Part shown: positions 8,046 through 8,081 of the stretch, in pieces
Layout: each line of letters opens with the position of its first letter
Position numbering within the stretch: the first letter of the stretch is position 1
Assembly: GCA_005883255.1 (NCBI GenBank)
Contig: VAXS01000144.1
Coordinates: 1-8,081, forward strand
From: Actinomycetota bacterium
Lineage (GTDB): Bacteria > Actinomycetota > Thermoleophilia > Solirubrobacterales > Solirubrobacteraceae
DNA: 8,081 nucleotides
Direction: 5' to 3'
Notes under the pieces: model-generated
Seen by the model: the letters and a program-made list of their open reading frames with translations, nothing else
The model's database searches: none
What the model was told of the DNA's origin: nothing
Program-made: the position numbers and the translations under genes

Positions 8046-8081
8046 GGCGCCCCTTGACCTACCGCACCGCGCCCTGCCCTG

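Overview
The window is very GC-rich (about 70% or more by eye, with G or C at almost every third codon position in the real genes). The gene content fits a high-GC actinobacterium-like organism: a penicillin-binding protein (PBP) with an NTF2-like N-domain, putatively leaderless starts with a TANNNT box just upstream of ATG, a SpoIIAA-like STAS protein, and a branched-chain amino-acid/2-oxo-acid dehydrogenase pair. A deep lineage such as Thermoleophilia (Solirubrobacterales type) is my guess. It is an inference from protein style, not a demonstrated placement. I see no rRNA, tRNA, CRISPR array, insertion sequence or phage gene.

Layout. Positions 1-3839 are read from the minus strand. In transcription order they hold a small two-helix membrane protein (3839-3255), a PBP transpeptidase (3245-1524), a leucine/valine-type amino-acid dehydrogenase (1446-463) and the N-terminal third of a thiamine-diphosphate 2-oxo-acid dehydrogenase E1 alpha subunit (354-1, cut by the window edge). 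The first two genes are only 9 bp apart. The PBP and the dehydrogenase are separated by 77 bp rich in inverted repeats. The dehydrogenase and E1 alpha form a plausible unit for branched-chain amino-acid catabolism: oxidative deamination, then oxidative decarboxylation of the 2-oxo acid.

A 106-bp divergent intergenic region (3840-3945) separates this block from a plus-strand block. That block holds an 887-residue sensor with a zinc ribbon, about ten membrane helices, GAF, GGDEF and HD-GYP domains (3946-6609), a small lipoprotein (6621-7148) and a secreted hypothetical protein whose signal peptide and body lie in different reading frames (7145-7668). Their spacing (11 bp, then a 4-bp overlap) suggests one transcription unit. 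A STAS-domain anti-anti-sigma-like gene (8045-7665, minus strand) converges on it, and the two stop codons share one CTAG.

Most notable points. (1) The amino-acid dehydrogenase keeps its catalytic domain but has lost, in frame, roughly 60 residues that should carry the NAD-binding beta-alpha-beta unit with the GxGNV motif. (2) One polypeptide carries apparently intact c-di-GMP synthesis and hydrolysis domains, a product-inhibition I-site and a cytoplasmic-type zinc ribbon. (3) The secreted protein gene has an apparent single-base frameshift. (4) The short intergenic regions hold tandem repeats and interlocking inverted repeats that could be regulatory. I did not find a wholly new multi-gene system that I could defend.
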